Source of the DNA: Nitrososphaerales archaeon TH526
Lineage (GTDB): Archaea; Thermoproteota; Nitrososphaeria; Nitrososphaerales; Nitrososphaeraceae
DNA length: 17,771 nucleotides
Direction of reading: 5' to 3'
NCBI GenBank assembly: GCA_014523665.1
Contig: JAATVR010000079.1
Location: 1-17,771 of the forward strand
Part shown: positions 7,164 through 15,013 of the stretch, piece by piece
How positions within the stretch are numbered: position 1 is the stretch's first letter
Layout of the letters: every line of letters starts with the position of its first letter
Program-made: the position numbers and the translations under genes
The notes under the pieces: generated by a model
Database searches by the model: none
What the model was told of the DNA's origin: nothing
Seen by the model: only the letters and a program-made list of their open reading frames with translations

Positions 7164-8867
7164 TCAATAATAGTGATGGATAGGCCTTTGTTGTTTTCCT
7201 AGTCGATCGAAATAGTGATCATGCTTCTTGTCTCCTCCTGGATGTGAATGCTTTACACCATCAGTGTGGCTATGAGTCTGCACTTTTGGTTTGGCCATCA
7301 AAACATCATCCACGCGTAATAACATACAGGCTACCTCCACAGCTGTTTTAAGGACTTGTTCTTTAACTATGGATGGCTCGATTACTAACGAAATGATATT
7401 GTCCACCTTTCTGCTTCTTGAATTAATCCCATACCATCTAATCTTGCTATTAGCAAGCATGTGTTTCGACCTCAATTGGATTATCGTGTTTACGGTATCC
7501 ATTCCCGCATTTCTAGCAAGTGTGGTTGGTATTTCCTCTAATGCCTCAGCGAATTTCTGAAGTACGAGCTGAACATTGCCTTTAATTTGTCTAGATCTAT
7601 CTCTAATGACAGCAGCTACCTTCATTTCAGTAGCTCCACCACCTCCAACTATTCTAGGTGATTGAATATAATCTCTGAGAACAGCAAATCCATCCAGTGC
7701 GGACCGGTGGTACTCATCAAGTACCCTTTTTGAGTTTGCCCTCAAGAGGAGAGTCACTGATTTGGGATTCTTACATTCATCGATAAAGATCATCTTGTCA
7801 TCACCAACCAATTTCTCATATATTTTTCCTGCATAACCCAAGGTATTAGATGGTATTGGGCCATTCAAATCTTTGACAATCCTTGCAGTCGTTGATTTCT
7901 CCAACCACAGCATGTCATTTTCTTTGACTCTGTGAAGGGAGATAATATCTGCTCTTGATAAGCGCTGTTGCACAATTTTGTTTATTCCCTTCTGAGAAAT
8001 CACGATATTTGCACCAGAATCGATAATATTCTGTACCTTTATTTCGAGTAGTTCATATTCAGATCGGCGGTATTTTTCTAGCTGATCAAATGATGATATA
8101 TTCAATTCAGAATTAGTCCGAGTTCTGCTTCTATCTAGATCTTCATTAGTCAAAAGTATCTTGGCGTTTTCAATCAGTTTGATCCTGAGTGAAGCGTCGA
8201 AGGTCTTGTCAATCACTGTTCCGCTTACCAGGGTAGTCTCAGAAGAGTTACCCAGCTTTTCCTCAATTTTGATATCGTCTGTGTCGATTATTTTGTTTCT
8301 CAAATCTGCGATGCTCCAAACGGCCTCAACTATCAAATCAGCTGCACTAGTATTTTCTCTAGCAACAACGCCTGAGATAGACCTAGTTTGGAGGCAACTC
8401 TCGGCCAACTTACTCATCACCTCTCTGCCGATACTGGTTGAGGATATTGAAATTCGACTGAGAGTTTGAAGTGAGATTTCTAAGCCCATGAGATACCCAT
8501 CAATTATCATGGATGGAGCGATTCCAGACAACAACAATTCTTGTGCCTTGGATAATAATTCTCCCGACAAAATGACAACAGAAGTAGTACCGTCTCCTAC
8601 CTCATTGTCTACTGCATTGGCTGCTTCTATCAGAATTTTTGCTGCAGGATGCTCTACATCAAGTTTCCTCAAAATGGCAGAGCCATCTTTTGTCACCGTG
8701 ATCTCTCCCATAATATCGATGTACATCTTTTCCAATCCACAAGGACCAAGTGAATTTTTAACAAGGTTTGCAACCAAGGTAGCCGCCAAGAGGTTATAAC
8801 GACGACTCTCGTCCTCTTGACTTCTGCTAAATCCATCACCGAAAAGCTGCTCCGTGCGAGGATCCAT
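7164..8867 (-). CDS. Thermosome subunit (group II chaperonin) with His-rich tail
   Basis: This 567-aa ATP-driven chaperonin subunit assembles into double rings that fold cytosolic proteins. Family hallmarks are NSLGPCGLEKMYID (38-51), TVTKDGSAIL (57-66, with D61), VEHPAAKI (71-78) and the ATP motif GDGTTSVVIL (91-100). IVGGGGATEMKVA follows later, preceded by the SALDGFAVLRD stretch that carries the catalytic-type Asp. It should therefore be ATPase-competent. The C-terminus is unusual: residues 531-567 contain eight histidines in HSH, KHSH, KHDH and IHHYY clusters, rather than the Gly/Met-rich tail common in thermosomes. This suggests metal binding by the tail inside the ring cavity (inference). 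It is transcribed divergently from the SSS transporter, with a good TATA box upstream. Confidence 0.93.
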   Translation of the reverse strand: MDPRTEQLFGDGFSRSQEDESRRYNLLAATLVANLVKNSLGPCGLEKMYIDIMGEITVTKDGSAILRKLDVEHPAAKILIEAANAVDNEVGDGTTSVVILSGELLSKAQELLLSGIAPSMIIDGYLMGLEISLQTLSRISISSTSIGREVMSKLAESCLQTRSISGVVARENTSAADLIVEAVWSIADLRNKIIDTDDIKIEEKLGNSSETTLVSGTVIDKTFDASLRIKLIENAKILLTNEDLDRSRTRTNSELNISSFDQLEKYRRSEYELLEIKVQNIIDSGANIVISQKGINKIVQQRLSRADIISLHRVKENDMLWLEKSTTARIVKDLNGPIPSNTLGYAGKIYEKLVGDDKMIFIDECKNPKSVTLLLRANSKRVLDEYHRSALDGFAVLRDYIQSPRIVGGGGATEMKVAAVIRDRSRQIKGNVQLVLQKFAEALEEIPTTLARNAGMDTVNTIIQLRSKHMLANSKIRWYGINSRSRKVDNIISLVIEPSIVKEQVLKTAVEVACMLLRVDDVLMAKPKVQTHSHTDGVKHSHPGGDKKHDHYFDRLGKQQRPIHHYY

Positions 8868-8892
8868 GTATCTTCCACGTGTCTGATTTAAA

Positions 8893-8901
8893 CTATATAA
8901 G
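8893..8901 (-). promoter_or_regulatory. TATA box of the thermosome gene
   Basis: On the minus strand CTTATATAG is centred about 30 nt upstream of the ATG at 8867. It predicts a leader of only a few nucleotides. Confidence 0.55.
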
Positions 8902-9118
8902 GCTTGTCTGATGAATGAATGCGAATGCCATTACGGAAGATTGGTTGGAACATCTCACTCAACAACAATTGAAAATCTTGAATTCCAGTCGCTTACTATT
9001 TAGATTATGAAAAATCAAAGCTTATAAATGTAATAATTGTTTTTTACCTACCGATTACATGTAGTATACGAATGTTCGTTCACTCTCAAATCCGTAATTT
9101 ACATTATTTTACCTAAAA
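8902..9118. other. Divergent intergenic region, no gene seen
   Basis: This AT-rich stretch lies between the thermosome and SSS promoters. It contains further TATA-like sequence (for example GCTTATAAATG near 9020-9030) that could be a second, distal promoter for the symporter. Small open frames here have no coding character. Confidence 0.35.
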
Positions 9119-9221
9119 TTTATATAATTTCACGTTTAGAAACCAATGTGCATTTCGATGGCATTGTTCCTACTAGTCGGGCTAGTGGTAACGTACCTTT
9201 TGTGAATTTAACATTGGAGGT
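9119..9221 (+). promoter_or_regulatory. TATA box, leader and Shine-Dalgarno of the SSS gene
   Basis: TTATATAATT at about 9119-9128 is a strong TATA box; the transcript would start near 9150, leaving a leader of roughly 75-80 nt. GGAGGT at 9216-9221 sits 6 nt before the TTG start at 9228 and decides that start. A leader of this length has room for post-transcriptional control, though I recognise no riboswitch class. Confidence 0.5.
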
Positions 9222-9227
9222 ATCACT

Positions 9228-10742
9228 TTGGTAGACGGATATGCGATTGGGGTTATCGCATTTTTGGCACTTTCCGTTACTGTTGGAACTCTGACTTCCA
9301 GGCTTGTAAAGAAAAGCAGCAAACGGTTTATGATTGCTGGCAAGAGCTTGCCGCTTTTTTTCGTAGGAACCATGCTCGCGGCGCAATCTATCGATGGTAA
9401 CTCTTCACTTGGAAACGTATCGCTTGTTTATCAATTTGGATTCTGGTCGGGAGCTGCGATTCCAATCGGACTTGCGGCATGCCTCATCTTAACGGCAATA
9501 TTCTATGCGAAGAAACTTAATAAAATGTCAATGCTTACATTGCCCGATTTCTATTTCAGGAGGTTTGGAAATGCGAGTGAAGGTATTTCTGGAATCCTCA
9601 TGATGATAAGCTTCGTAGTGTTAGTTGCAGGCAATTTTGCAGCAACCGGATATATTTTGTCGGTAGTGTTACATATCGACTTCATATGGGCAATGCTAAT
9701 TGGAGCGATAATCGTGTTGATTTATACCTACGCAGGAGGTCTATTCTCCTCGGCTTATACAGACATTTTTCAAATATATTTGGCAATAGTTGCATTTTGG
9801 GCAGCATTTCTATTCTTCGCAGGAGGATTTGCGGGCGTCAGTTTTGCTACTATCCTTAGCAGCGCCCCGCCTGGGTACTTGGATTTGTCTGGACTAACAG
9901 ATATGGGCAATGGTGCCTTAATTAATTGGGCAGGAATCATGGCTTTGGCACTGGGAGATATTGTAGCATTGGATTTCATGGAAAGGGTGTTCTCAGCAAG
10001 GGACGGTAAAACTGCAAGAAGGGGAGCCTTCATGGGAGCAGGATTAACAATATTGACCATCGTTCCCACAAGTATGATGGGGATTGTTGCACTATACTTT
10101 CTCCCAGATTTGGTTGATCCCTACACAGCTTACCCTGATTTGGCGATAAACCATGTACCATTCGTCATTGGATTAGCGTTACTCATGGGAGTACTTGGTG
10201 CTTCGATGTCAACTGCAAACGGCGGTTTGCTCGCGATTTCCAGTGTCATGTCGAGAAATATTGTTCAGAGAAATATCTTGAAAAGGATACTAAAACGCCC
10301 AGGAATGGGGGATAGAAAATTACTGATGGTAACGCGTATTTTTACTATTCCAATGATGATAGCTGCGTTTGTTCTGGCGTATATGATACCTCAGCCCGGA
10401 GTTTATCTTATCCTCGCATTTGATATCGTTTTCGCAGGGGCTTGGGCGCCGCTGACATTTGGCTTATTCTGGAGGAAGGCTAATACACCTGCAACATTGG
10501 CTTCTCTTATTATCGGATCATCCTTGAGGCTAGTGCTCTTCTTTGTCATTCCTGTCGAATTGGCAGGACTCGATACATTGATTCCTCCTGTAATATCTGT
10601 TATAATCTTTGTAGTAGTAGCACTAGCAACACAGAAGAAATATCCTGGCAGGTATGGAGTCGTTGACTATGTTCCACCCGAAGAAGATGTATTAAATGGA
10701 GACGACTTGAGGGGATATGTCGCACCAAATGCAGGGAAATGA
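9228..10742 (+). CDS. Sodium:solute symporter (SSS family)
   Basis: This 504-aa, roughly 13-helix membrane transporter of the LeuT-fold SSS family couples Na+ entry to solute import. It carries the SSS signature in YTYAGGLFSSAYTDIFQ (167-183). Its Na+-site helix is LGASMSTANGGLLAISSV (323-340), which matches the 'MSTADSxLL' pattern except that Asp is replaced by Asn331. The C-terminal about 35 residues are hydrophilic. The start is TTG with a strong Shine-Dalgarno. SSS members in ammonia-oxidising archaea include urea transporters of the DUR3 type, but this protein is shorter than DUR3 (over 600 aa), so the substrate is open. A small nitrogenous solute fits the nearby ureohydrolase and P-II remnant (inference). 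Confidence 0.88.
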   Translation: MVDGYAIGVIAFLALSVTVGTLTSRLVKKSSKRFMIAGKSLPLFFVGTMLAAQSIDGNSSLGNVSLVYQFGFWSGAAIPIGLAACLILTAIFYAKKLNKMSMLTLPDFYFRRFGNASEGISGILMMISFVVLVAGNFAATGYILSVVLHIDFIWAMLIGAIIVLIYTYAGGLFSSAYTDIFQIYLAIVAFWAAFLFFAGGFAGVSFATILSSAPPGYLDLSGLTDMGNGALINWAGIMALALGDIVALDFMERVFSARDGKTARRGAFMGAGLTILTIVPTSMMGIVALYFLPDLVDPYTAYPDLAINHVPFVIGLALLMGVLGASMSTANGGLLAISSVMSRNIVQRNILKRILKRPGMGDRKLLMVTRIFTIPMMIAAFVLAYMIPQPGVYLILAFDIVFAGAWAPLTFGLFWRKANTPATLASLIIGSSLRLVLFFVIPVELAGLDTLIPPVISVIIFVVVALATQKKYPGRYGVVDYVPPEEDVLNGDDLRGYVAPNAGK

Positions 10743-10933
10743 TTTAATATTTTGTAAATCCTGCCACTTTATGGGATCCTATCGAGAGTTGCCTTTGACC
10801 AATGAATAGAAGGAGATAAGGAAGTACATTTTTTCAGGGACCATTCTCTTAACTTTGAAATGTCTTCTGCAACAAGGATAAGATATCAGAATTAATAAAA
10901 CCCCATGAGTTAGCTACAAACTAGGAACAACCT
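10743..10933. other. Intergenic gap after the symporter
   Basis: No coding frame is seen. ATTTAATATTTTG just after the stop at 10742 is T-rich and could act as the 3' end of the symporter transcript. The rest holds no recognisable element up to the FxLYD promoter. Confidence 0.3.
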
Positions 10934-10957
10934 TATAAAGACACTTATAACGTTTAT
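10934..10957 (+). promoter_or_regulatory. Tandem TATA-like boxes upstream of the FxLYD gene
   Basis: Three TTATA/TTTATA units (about 10933, 10945 and 10953) precede the ATG at 10975. The middle one is centred about 28 nt upstream, which fits a leaderless transcript; the others may give alternative starts. Confidence 0.4.
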
Positions 10958-10974
10958 AGATCCACTTATCTATC

Positions 10975-11421
10975 ATGTCTCTCCTACAGCCACAAGCCAT
11001 GATGATGACGACATTAATAATGCTATTATTCATCATATCATCGATAACCATGAACACTGAGGCATTGGCGCAAAAGCAAAGTCCAGTGAATCAATCTCAT
11101 TCCGGAACAATCGATTTAGAAATACGAGGTGTATCCGCATTCGTTCCAGAAGGCAGAAATATCTATTCAATAACTGGAGAAGTTTTTAATAATAACACCT
11201 TCCCTTTCAACAGTGTTCAAGTTTCAGCAACATTATATGATAAAAATGATCAAGTCGTTGGCGTAGGCTCAGGGTTCACTTCGCCATCAGGTATTCAACC
11301 AGGTCTGAAAGCACCTTTTAAAATTGACATATTTGGAACTGAAATAATGGGTGGTATTGACGCAATCAATAATTCCACATTGCAAGTCACTGGAGACCTT
11401 CAAGTACAACTATTTCAATGA
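10975..11421 (+). CDS. Secreted FxLYD-domain protein
   Basis: This 148-aa exported protein of unknown role has an N-terminal signal peptide. Its hydrophobic core spans about residues 9-26, and an A-L-A motif at 30-32 predicts cleavage before QKQ. The mature part is one beta-sandwich-like domain with the FxLYD pattern: strand IYSITGEVFNNNTFPFNSVQ, then VSATLYDKNDQVVGVG (about 82-97), then IQPGLKAPFKI (about 107-117). Domains of this type are common in extracellular proteins of ammonia-oxidising archaea and probably mediate surface or protein interactions. Asn-rich sites (NNT, NNS) could be N-glycosylated. The gene is monocistronic with its own TATA boxes. Confidence 0.75.
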   Translation: MSLLQPQAMMMTTLIMLLFIISSITMNTEALAQKQSPVNQSHSGTIDLEIRGVSAFVPEGRNIYSITGEVFNNNTFPFNSVQVSATLYDKNDQVVGVGSGFTSPSGIQPGLKAPFKIDIFGTEIMGGIDAINNSTLQVTGDLQVQLFQ

Positions 11422-11524
11422 CATACATACTTCAACTACTCAGCACGTTAGGGCAATTGTAAAAAGCTTACCAATCTCAATACAAGCATGCTCAAATTAA
11501 GACGCTAGCCCATCGTCGAGCTGT

Positions 11525-11671
11525 TATCAGTATAGCGTTTTGTCTCTAGAGGATGGAAATGTCAGCTTCAGAGGCTTCAACATCGAAGTTGCCATTACAG
11601 GATCAACCTTTCGTTTAACGAAAGATCTGATGCCAGTTCGTAAACTTAATTTACTCCGTAAAATGCTTTGA
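11525..11671 (+). pseudogene. Possible coding remnant upstream of the methyltransferase
   Basis: A plus-strand frame without a start codon reads ...LEDGNVSFRGFNIEVAITGS (the last part) and then TFRLTKDLMPVRKLNLLRKM before the TGA at 11669-11671. The composition looks protein-like, but I cannot assign a family. It contains the hairpin CTTTCG-TTTAA-CGAAAG at 11608-11624, which could instead be the functional feature. It is in a different frame from the methyltransferase that begins at 11676. Low confidence. Confidence 0.2.
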
Positions 11672-11675
11672 AATA

Positions 11676-12356
11676 ATGGGGTATAATTCAGTTCTTAAAA
11701 ATTCCTTTGAAGTGTCTCAAGCCATGGAATGCCTTAATTCTCTTGGTCTATTCCCACATCATGATAGAGTAAAGTCATGGGATACACTTAAAATGATTGA
11801 TATAATAAAGCAAGCAGATATAAGTGCGGTTATACTAGATGTGGGATGTAACGGTTCTCCGATTTTGCCTCTGCTGAGGAGACTTGGTTTTATGAACCTA
11901 TACGGATGTGATTTGCACCTAAAAGAAGGAATAAACACTGCAATCGAATTGAATAACACATTTGATATTTCAATTCAAGATCTAGAAAAAACGGAATTTC
12001 AAAACAATACATTTGATTTTGTTACGTCATTATCAGTCATCGAACATGGTATTAGTATTCAGAACTATTTCAAAGAAATGAATAGAATAATAAAAAGAGG
12101 GGGATTACTTTTGACGTCGACAGACTACTGGCCTGATAAAATAGTCAATTTAGTTAGTACGGACGTAAATCCTAAAAATTCGCCTGATAATATTTTCAGC
12201 AGGAGAGAAATCGAGGAAGACGTAATTAGCGTTGCAGAACGGAACAATTTCCTTCTTACAGAACCAATAGATTTTACATACGGAGAAAGAGTTATTCATT
12301 GGAATGATACATGCCTTGATTACACTTTCATATTCTTTGCACTAAGAAAGACCTAA
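11676..12356 (+). CDS. SAM-dependent methyltransferase (class I)
   Basis: This 226-aa soluble class I methyltransferase has motif I as ILDVGCNGSP (53-62) and GCDL (77-80) at the end of strand 2. DLE (102-104) precedes the adenine-binding region. The post-motif stretch TFDFVTSLSVIEHG is at 112-125, and RIIKRGGLLLTSTDYW at 137-152. This pattern (SVIEH, LLLTSTDYWPDK) is that of Methyltransf_11/25-like enzymes often acting on small molecules, quinones or sugar and lipid precursors. The substrate cannot be told. The ATG at 11676 lacks a Shine-Dalgarno. There are no operon neighbours. Confidence 0.8.
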   Translation: MGYNSVLKNSFEVSQAMECLNSLGLFPHHDRVKSWDTLKMIDIIKQADISAVILDVGCNGSPILPLLRRLGFMNLYGCDLHLKEGINTAIELNNTFDISIQDLEKTEFQNNTFDFVTSLSVIEHGISIQNYFKEMNRIIKRGGLLLTSTDYWPDKIVNLVSTDVNPKNSPDNIFSRREIEEDVISVAERNNFLLTEPIDFTYGERVIHWNDTCLDYTFIFFALRKT

Positions 12357-12630
12357 TTAGTACGTAAAAGCCTGTTCCACAGCCAAGTCGAACATGGCAG
12401 TCGTTTGATAGAATCGTGTGAGCAGAACAGGTTTGTGATGTGCTTTCTTCATCTGTTAAGGCCTATCAGAAATAGCCTTAATCGGCTCTATTATTAGAAC
12501 ATTCAGTTTCTCGCAGGTTTAATGGGGCTCAAGGTTTGTCCTTGAGCGCAGGGGTTCAATAATAAGCCTATCTAACATTGCATTCTCTCAATTTAGATCT
12601 TTATCCTTGAACGCTCTCATACAATTTCAG
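12357..12630. other. Intergenic region with two hairpins
   Basis: No coding frame is seen. It holds two notable inverted repeats. TAAGGCCTAT (12457-12466) with ATAGCCTTA (12472-12480) pairs with one bulged base. GCTCAAGG (12527-12534) with CCTTGAGC (12540-12547) is a perfect 8-bp stem with a 5-nt loop. A further CCTGTTC/GAACAGG pair (about 12371 and 12425) spans the left part. They could be 3'-end structure of the methyltransferase mRNA, a small RNA or element debris. Confidence 0.3.
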
Positions 12631-13107
12631 CTATAGCTTTATCGCTAAGTTAACAGCGCCTATTGACACACATCCATTGGTCTTGCCGATCGGTTCGGGA
12701 TCAGATCCTTCCTCTTGACATTCTTCTATTCCTGGAAATTCTCGACAAACTCTTTAATGTCACGTGGTGGAAAACTTGGATTCATGATATAGCCCTCATC
12801 ACGTGGTGTAGAATCTGGGATACACTTCCCCCCTTTCATCATCTTCATGAGAATGATAGCCCTCAGGGCATCTGCTGCGTATGGGAACATATTGATCTCT
12901 GTAATTCAGAAAAGAAGCCTTTAGGGCGTCTCCCTCAGGATCTGCAGCACAATGGGGCAGAGATGGATCAAATAATCACTGTTCATCTGGGAGTATCTGA
13001 ATTGTGTTACTATCGTTATTCCCACCGGTATCCTTTGGCTGAGGAGGTTGAGGGCGATATCCTCTCTCTAGGTATGTTCTCTGTCTATGTGCTCTACCTA
13101 CTAACAT
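12631..13107 (-). pseudogene. Broken cysteine-containing protein gene, minus strand
   Basis: Reading the minus strand through three frames rebuilds about 158 codons. The first segment starts MLVGRAHRQRTYLERGYRPQ from the ATG at 13107-13105 and meets a TGA at 12978-12976. The same frame then continues LFDPSLPHCAADPEGDALKA and reaches RCPEGYHSHEDDE. A shift at the G-run 12828-12833 leads to GKCIPDSTPRDEGYIMNPSF and PPRDIK. A second shift near 12752-12757 leads to RVCREFPGIEECQEEGSDPE and GKTNGCVSIG, stopping at 12631-12633. The segments join cleanly and contain spaced cysteines, so the original was a real gene, perhaps an extracytoplasmic protein. I do not recognise the family. One stop and two frameshifts make it a pseudogene. 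Confidence 0.6.
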
Positions 13108-13139
13108 CCATTCTATTCAGGTGGTTTAAATAGCCTGAT

Positions 13140-14129
13140 GTGGTTCTACATAATACTAATACGGCAATAAAAGTTGAAAAAACCCTAAACAACAAAAAAA
13201 CGATAACAAGAAACTCAGTCACTTGTTTTATCTGTCGAAACGATTACACAAATATCATTACTGATTCTGAATCAGGCGAGGTTGTTTGTAGTAATTGTGG
13301 TATAGTTATTACTGAAAAGTCTGAGAATATTAGTAATCCTGAATGGCGCGCATTTACAACCGAAGAACAAAATAAAAGAGCAAGAACAGGAGCTCCAACT
13401 TCTCTAGCTATACACGATCGAGGCCTTGCAACACTAATTTCAAAAACAGGCAGAGACGCTAGTGGACAGAAATTAGATACTGCAACGTATTCGGTGTACA
13501 AGAGATTAAGAACATGGGATTATAGAATAGTTCACGACAGTTCACATGATAGAAATCTATTTCAGGCTTTTTCTCAACTTTATGCATTAAAAGATAAGCT
13601 TGGGCTCTCATATACGATAATTGAGAAAACAGCATATATCTATAGGAAAGCAGAAGATAGAGGATTGGTGCGTGGTAGAACAACTTCAGGAATGATCACT
13701 GCAGCAATATACCTCGCATGCAGAGATATTGGAGCACCTAGAACGCTCAAGGAAATAGCTGCAATTAGTAATACGAAACGTAAGCACATAGCACTATGTT
13801 GCAGACTACTGATAAGCGAGCTTGACCTTAAAGTGCCTATAGCCGACCCCATGAAATGTATTGTCAAAATTGCAAATAAGGCTGAGCTGTCGGAGAAAAC
13901 AACACGACTAGCAATGAACATGATGACAGAAATAATTAAGAGTAAAATATCTGCTGGAAAAAATCCGATGAGTTTCGCAGCAACAGTACTCTATATTTCA
14001 TCCTTCAAGGCGGGTGAAAAGTTAACGCAACTTGATATAGCCAACGCTGCAGGGGTAACAGAAGTAACTATTCGAAATAGAGTCAAGGAACTAAACAATA
14101 CGGTTGGCAAAACAATTCATTGGAATTAG
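13140..14129 (+). CDS. Transcription initiation factor TFB (TFIIB-like)
   Basis: This 329-aa archaeal general transcription factor binds the TATA/TBP complex and BRE and recruits RNA polymerase. The zinc ribbon has C29-X2-C32 and C50-X2-C53 (FICRND... VVCSNCGIVI). The B-reader/linker (ISNPEWRAFTTEEQNKRAR, then GAPTSLAIHDRGLATLI) is intact. Two cyclin repeats follow, about 125-215 and 220-320, including RTTSGMITAAIYLACRDI and a second NPMSFAATVLYISS. The C-terminal helix-turn-helix TQLDIANAAGVTEVTIRNRV recognises BRE. Only the GTG at 13140 is available as start. The gene is AT-richer than its left neighbours and sits at the edge of a decayed mobile region. Ammonia-oxidising archaea carry many TFB paralogues, so this is likely one alternative factor of several. 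Confidence 0.92.
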   Translation: MVLHNTNTAIKVEKTLNNKKTITRNSVTCFICRNDYTNIITDSESGEVVCSNCGIVITEKSENISNPEWRAFTTEEQNKRARTGAPTSLAIHDRGLATLISKTGRDASGQKLDTATYSVYKRLRTWDYRIVHDSSHDRNLFQAFSQLYALKDKLGLSYTIIEKTAYIYRKAEDRGLVRGRTTSGMITAAIYLACRDIGAPRTLKEIAAISNTKRKHIALCCRLLISELDLKVPIADPMKCIVKIANKAELSEKTTRLAMNMMTEIIKSKISAGKNPMSFAATVLYISSFKAGEKLTQLDIANAAGVTEVTIRNRVKELNNTVGKTIHWN

Positions 14130-14414
14130 AAATCAGGTATTCAGTGCCATTAGAAATGATCTATTCACAAGTGGGAATAACGTTGCTAACGAGTCAAATA
14201 GTATATCGTTAATGACGGATTCCCGAAGCATGCCGGTTTCCAATTCCTCTTAGAATACTATTATGACATTTTCCGTTGTATTTTTGGTATATTTACTACG
14301 TCCTTGGTGATTGCTTCAGCCACTTATCCCTTTGAGTGAGTTCCACCACTGTATATTGCTACTGTTATTATGACATGATAAACATTAACAAAAGTAAGAA
14401 AATCAGGTTTTAAG
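14130..14414. other. Intergenic gap after TFB
   Basis: I see no gene here. TTATGACAT occurs twice (about 14261 and 14367) as a short direct repeat. The right part adjoins the transposase remnant and may hold its decayed left end, but I could not identify terminal inverted repeats. Confidence 0.3.
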
Positions 14415-14793
14415 ATGACGTTTTATCGAATCTCATATCCAAGGAATTTACCAGGATCTTTACACCCACACCCATTATGTGGAATAGTGTTTGAATTGTC
14501 TGTGTTAGATGATAAAATTAATAGAATAGACTGGAAACGGAAGGCAATGGATGGCCTTATTACAAAAGCACCCCTTGAGGGAACAAGGCACAAGGCCAAA
14601 TCCCACAGACAGAAATAAATCAGGCACTTGGCGTAATATATTGGTAGATGGTAAAGGAGTACCTATTGGTGTATCTATAGATGGTGCCAATAGACATGAC
14701 ATGAAAATGAGTAAAGCAACACTTCAATAATCTATAGACCTTAACCAACAATCAGATCAAAGCAGCACTTGTGTCTTAGACAGCTAGGTGAGG
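14415..14793 (+). pseudogene. IS5-type (DDE) transposase remnant
   Basis: This is a fragment of a DDE transposase of the IS5 kind. Frame one gives DDKINRIDWKRKAMDGLITK followed by APLEG, the first catalytic-Asp region. A shift near 14585 gives GTRPNPTDRNKSGTWRNIL and then GVPIGVSIDGANRHDMKMSK, the canonical NPTDRGKxGTKRxIL...DGANxHDM block, ending in a TAA at 14728-14730. A third frame gives PTIRSKQHLCL before similarity stops near 14793. The C-terminal third with the catalytic Glu is missing, and the N-terminus is poorly matched. It is inactive. I could not define inverted repeats or target duplications. Confidence 0.8.
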
Positions 14794-14956
14794 TAAATTT
14801 ATTGATTTAATACAAGGACAAAAACCATATGTCCAAGTTGATGAACCTTATAGAGATGTCACAATACCGAATATAGAAATCCTAAACAATGAATATCAGC
14901 ATTCAGCAGTCACTATTGAGCGAGCAGATAAAAGCTATCTTAGAGATCTAGTATAA
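14792..14956 (+). pseudogene. Coding-like fragment lacking a start codon
   Basis: Directly at the end of the transposase similarity, a frame opens that reads GKFIDLIQGQKPYVQVDEPY, then RDVTIPNIEILNNEYQHSAV and TIERADKSYLRDLV before TAA. The composition is clearly protein-like (alternating hydrophobic residues, many E/D/K). There is no ATG, GTG or TTG at its head, so it is probably the 3' part of a gene cut off when the IS arrived or was deleted. I do not recognise the family. Confidence 0.35.
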
Positions 14957-15013
14957 TGACATAAGATGCAGATTATTACCCCAGAAATGTGCAAATGCTG
15001 TAAGGGCTGACTA

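Noticed and set aside
12540..12570. tRNA-like GGGGTTCAA (T-arm) motif
   Set aside because: The flanking bases do not form a T-stem, and no acceptor, D or anticodon arms can be drawn around it.
12663..13133. 156-aa plus-strand open frame
   Set aside because: The composition is unlike other proteins here (many Trp, His and Cys without pattern). The opposite strand rebuilds a much more protein-like, broken gene, so this is a shadow.
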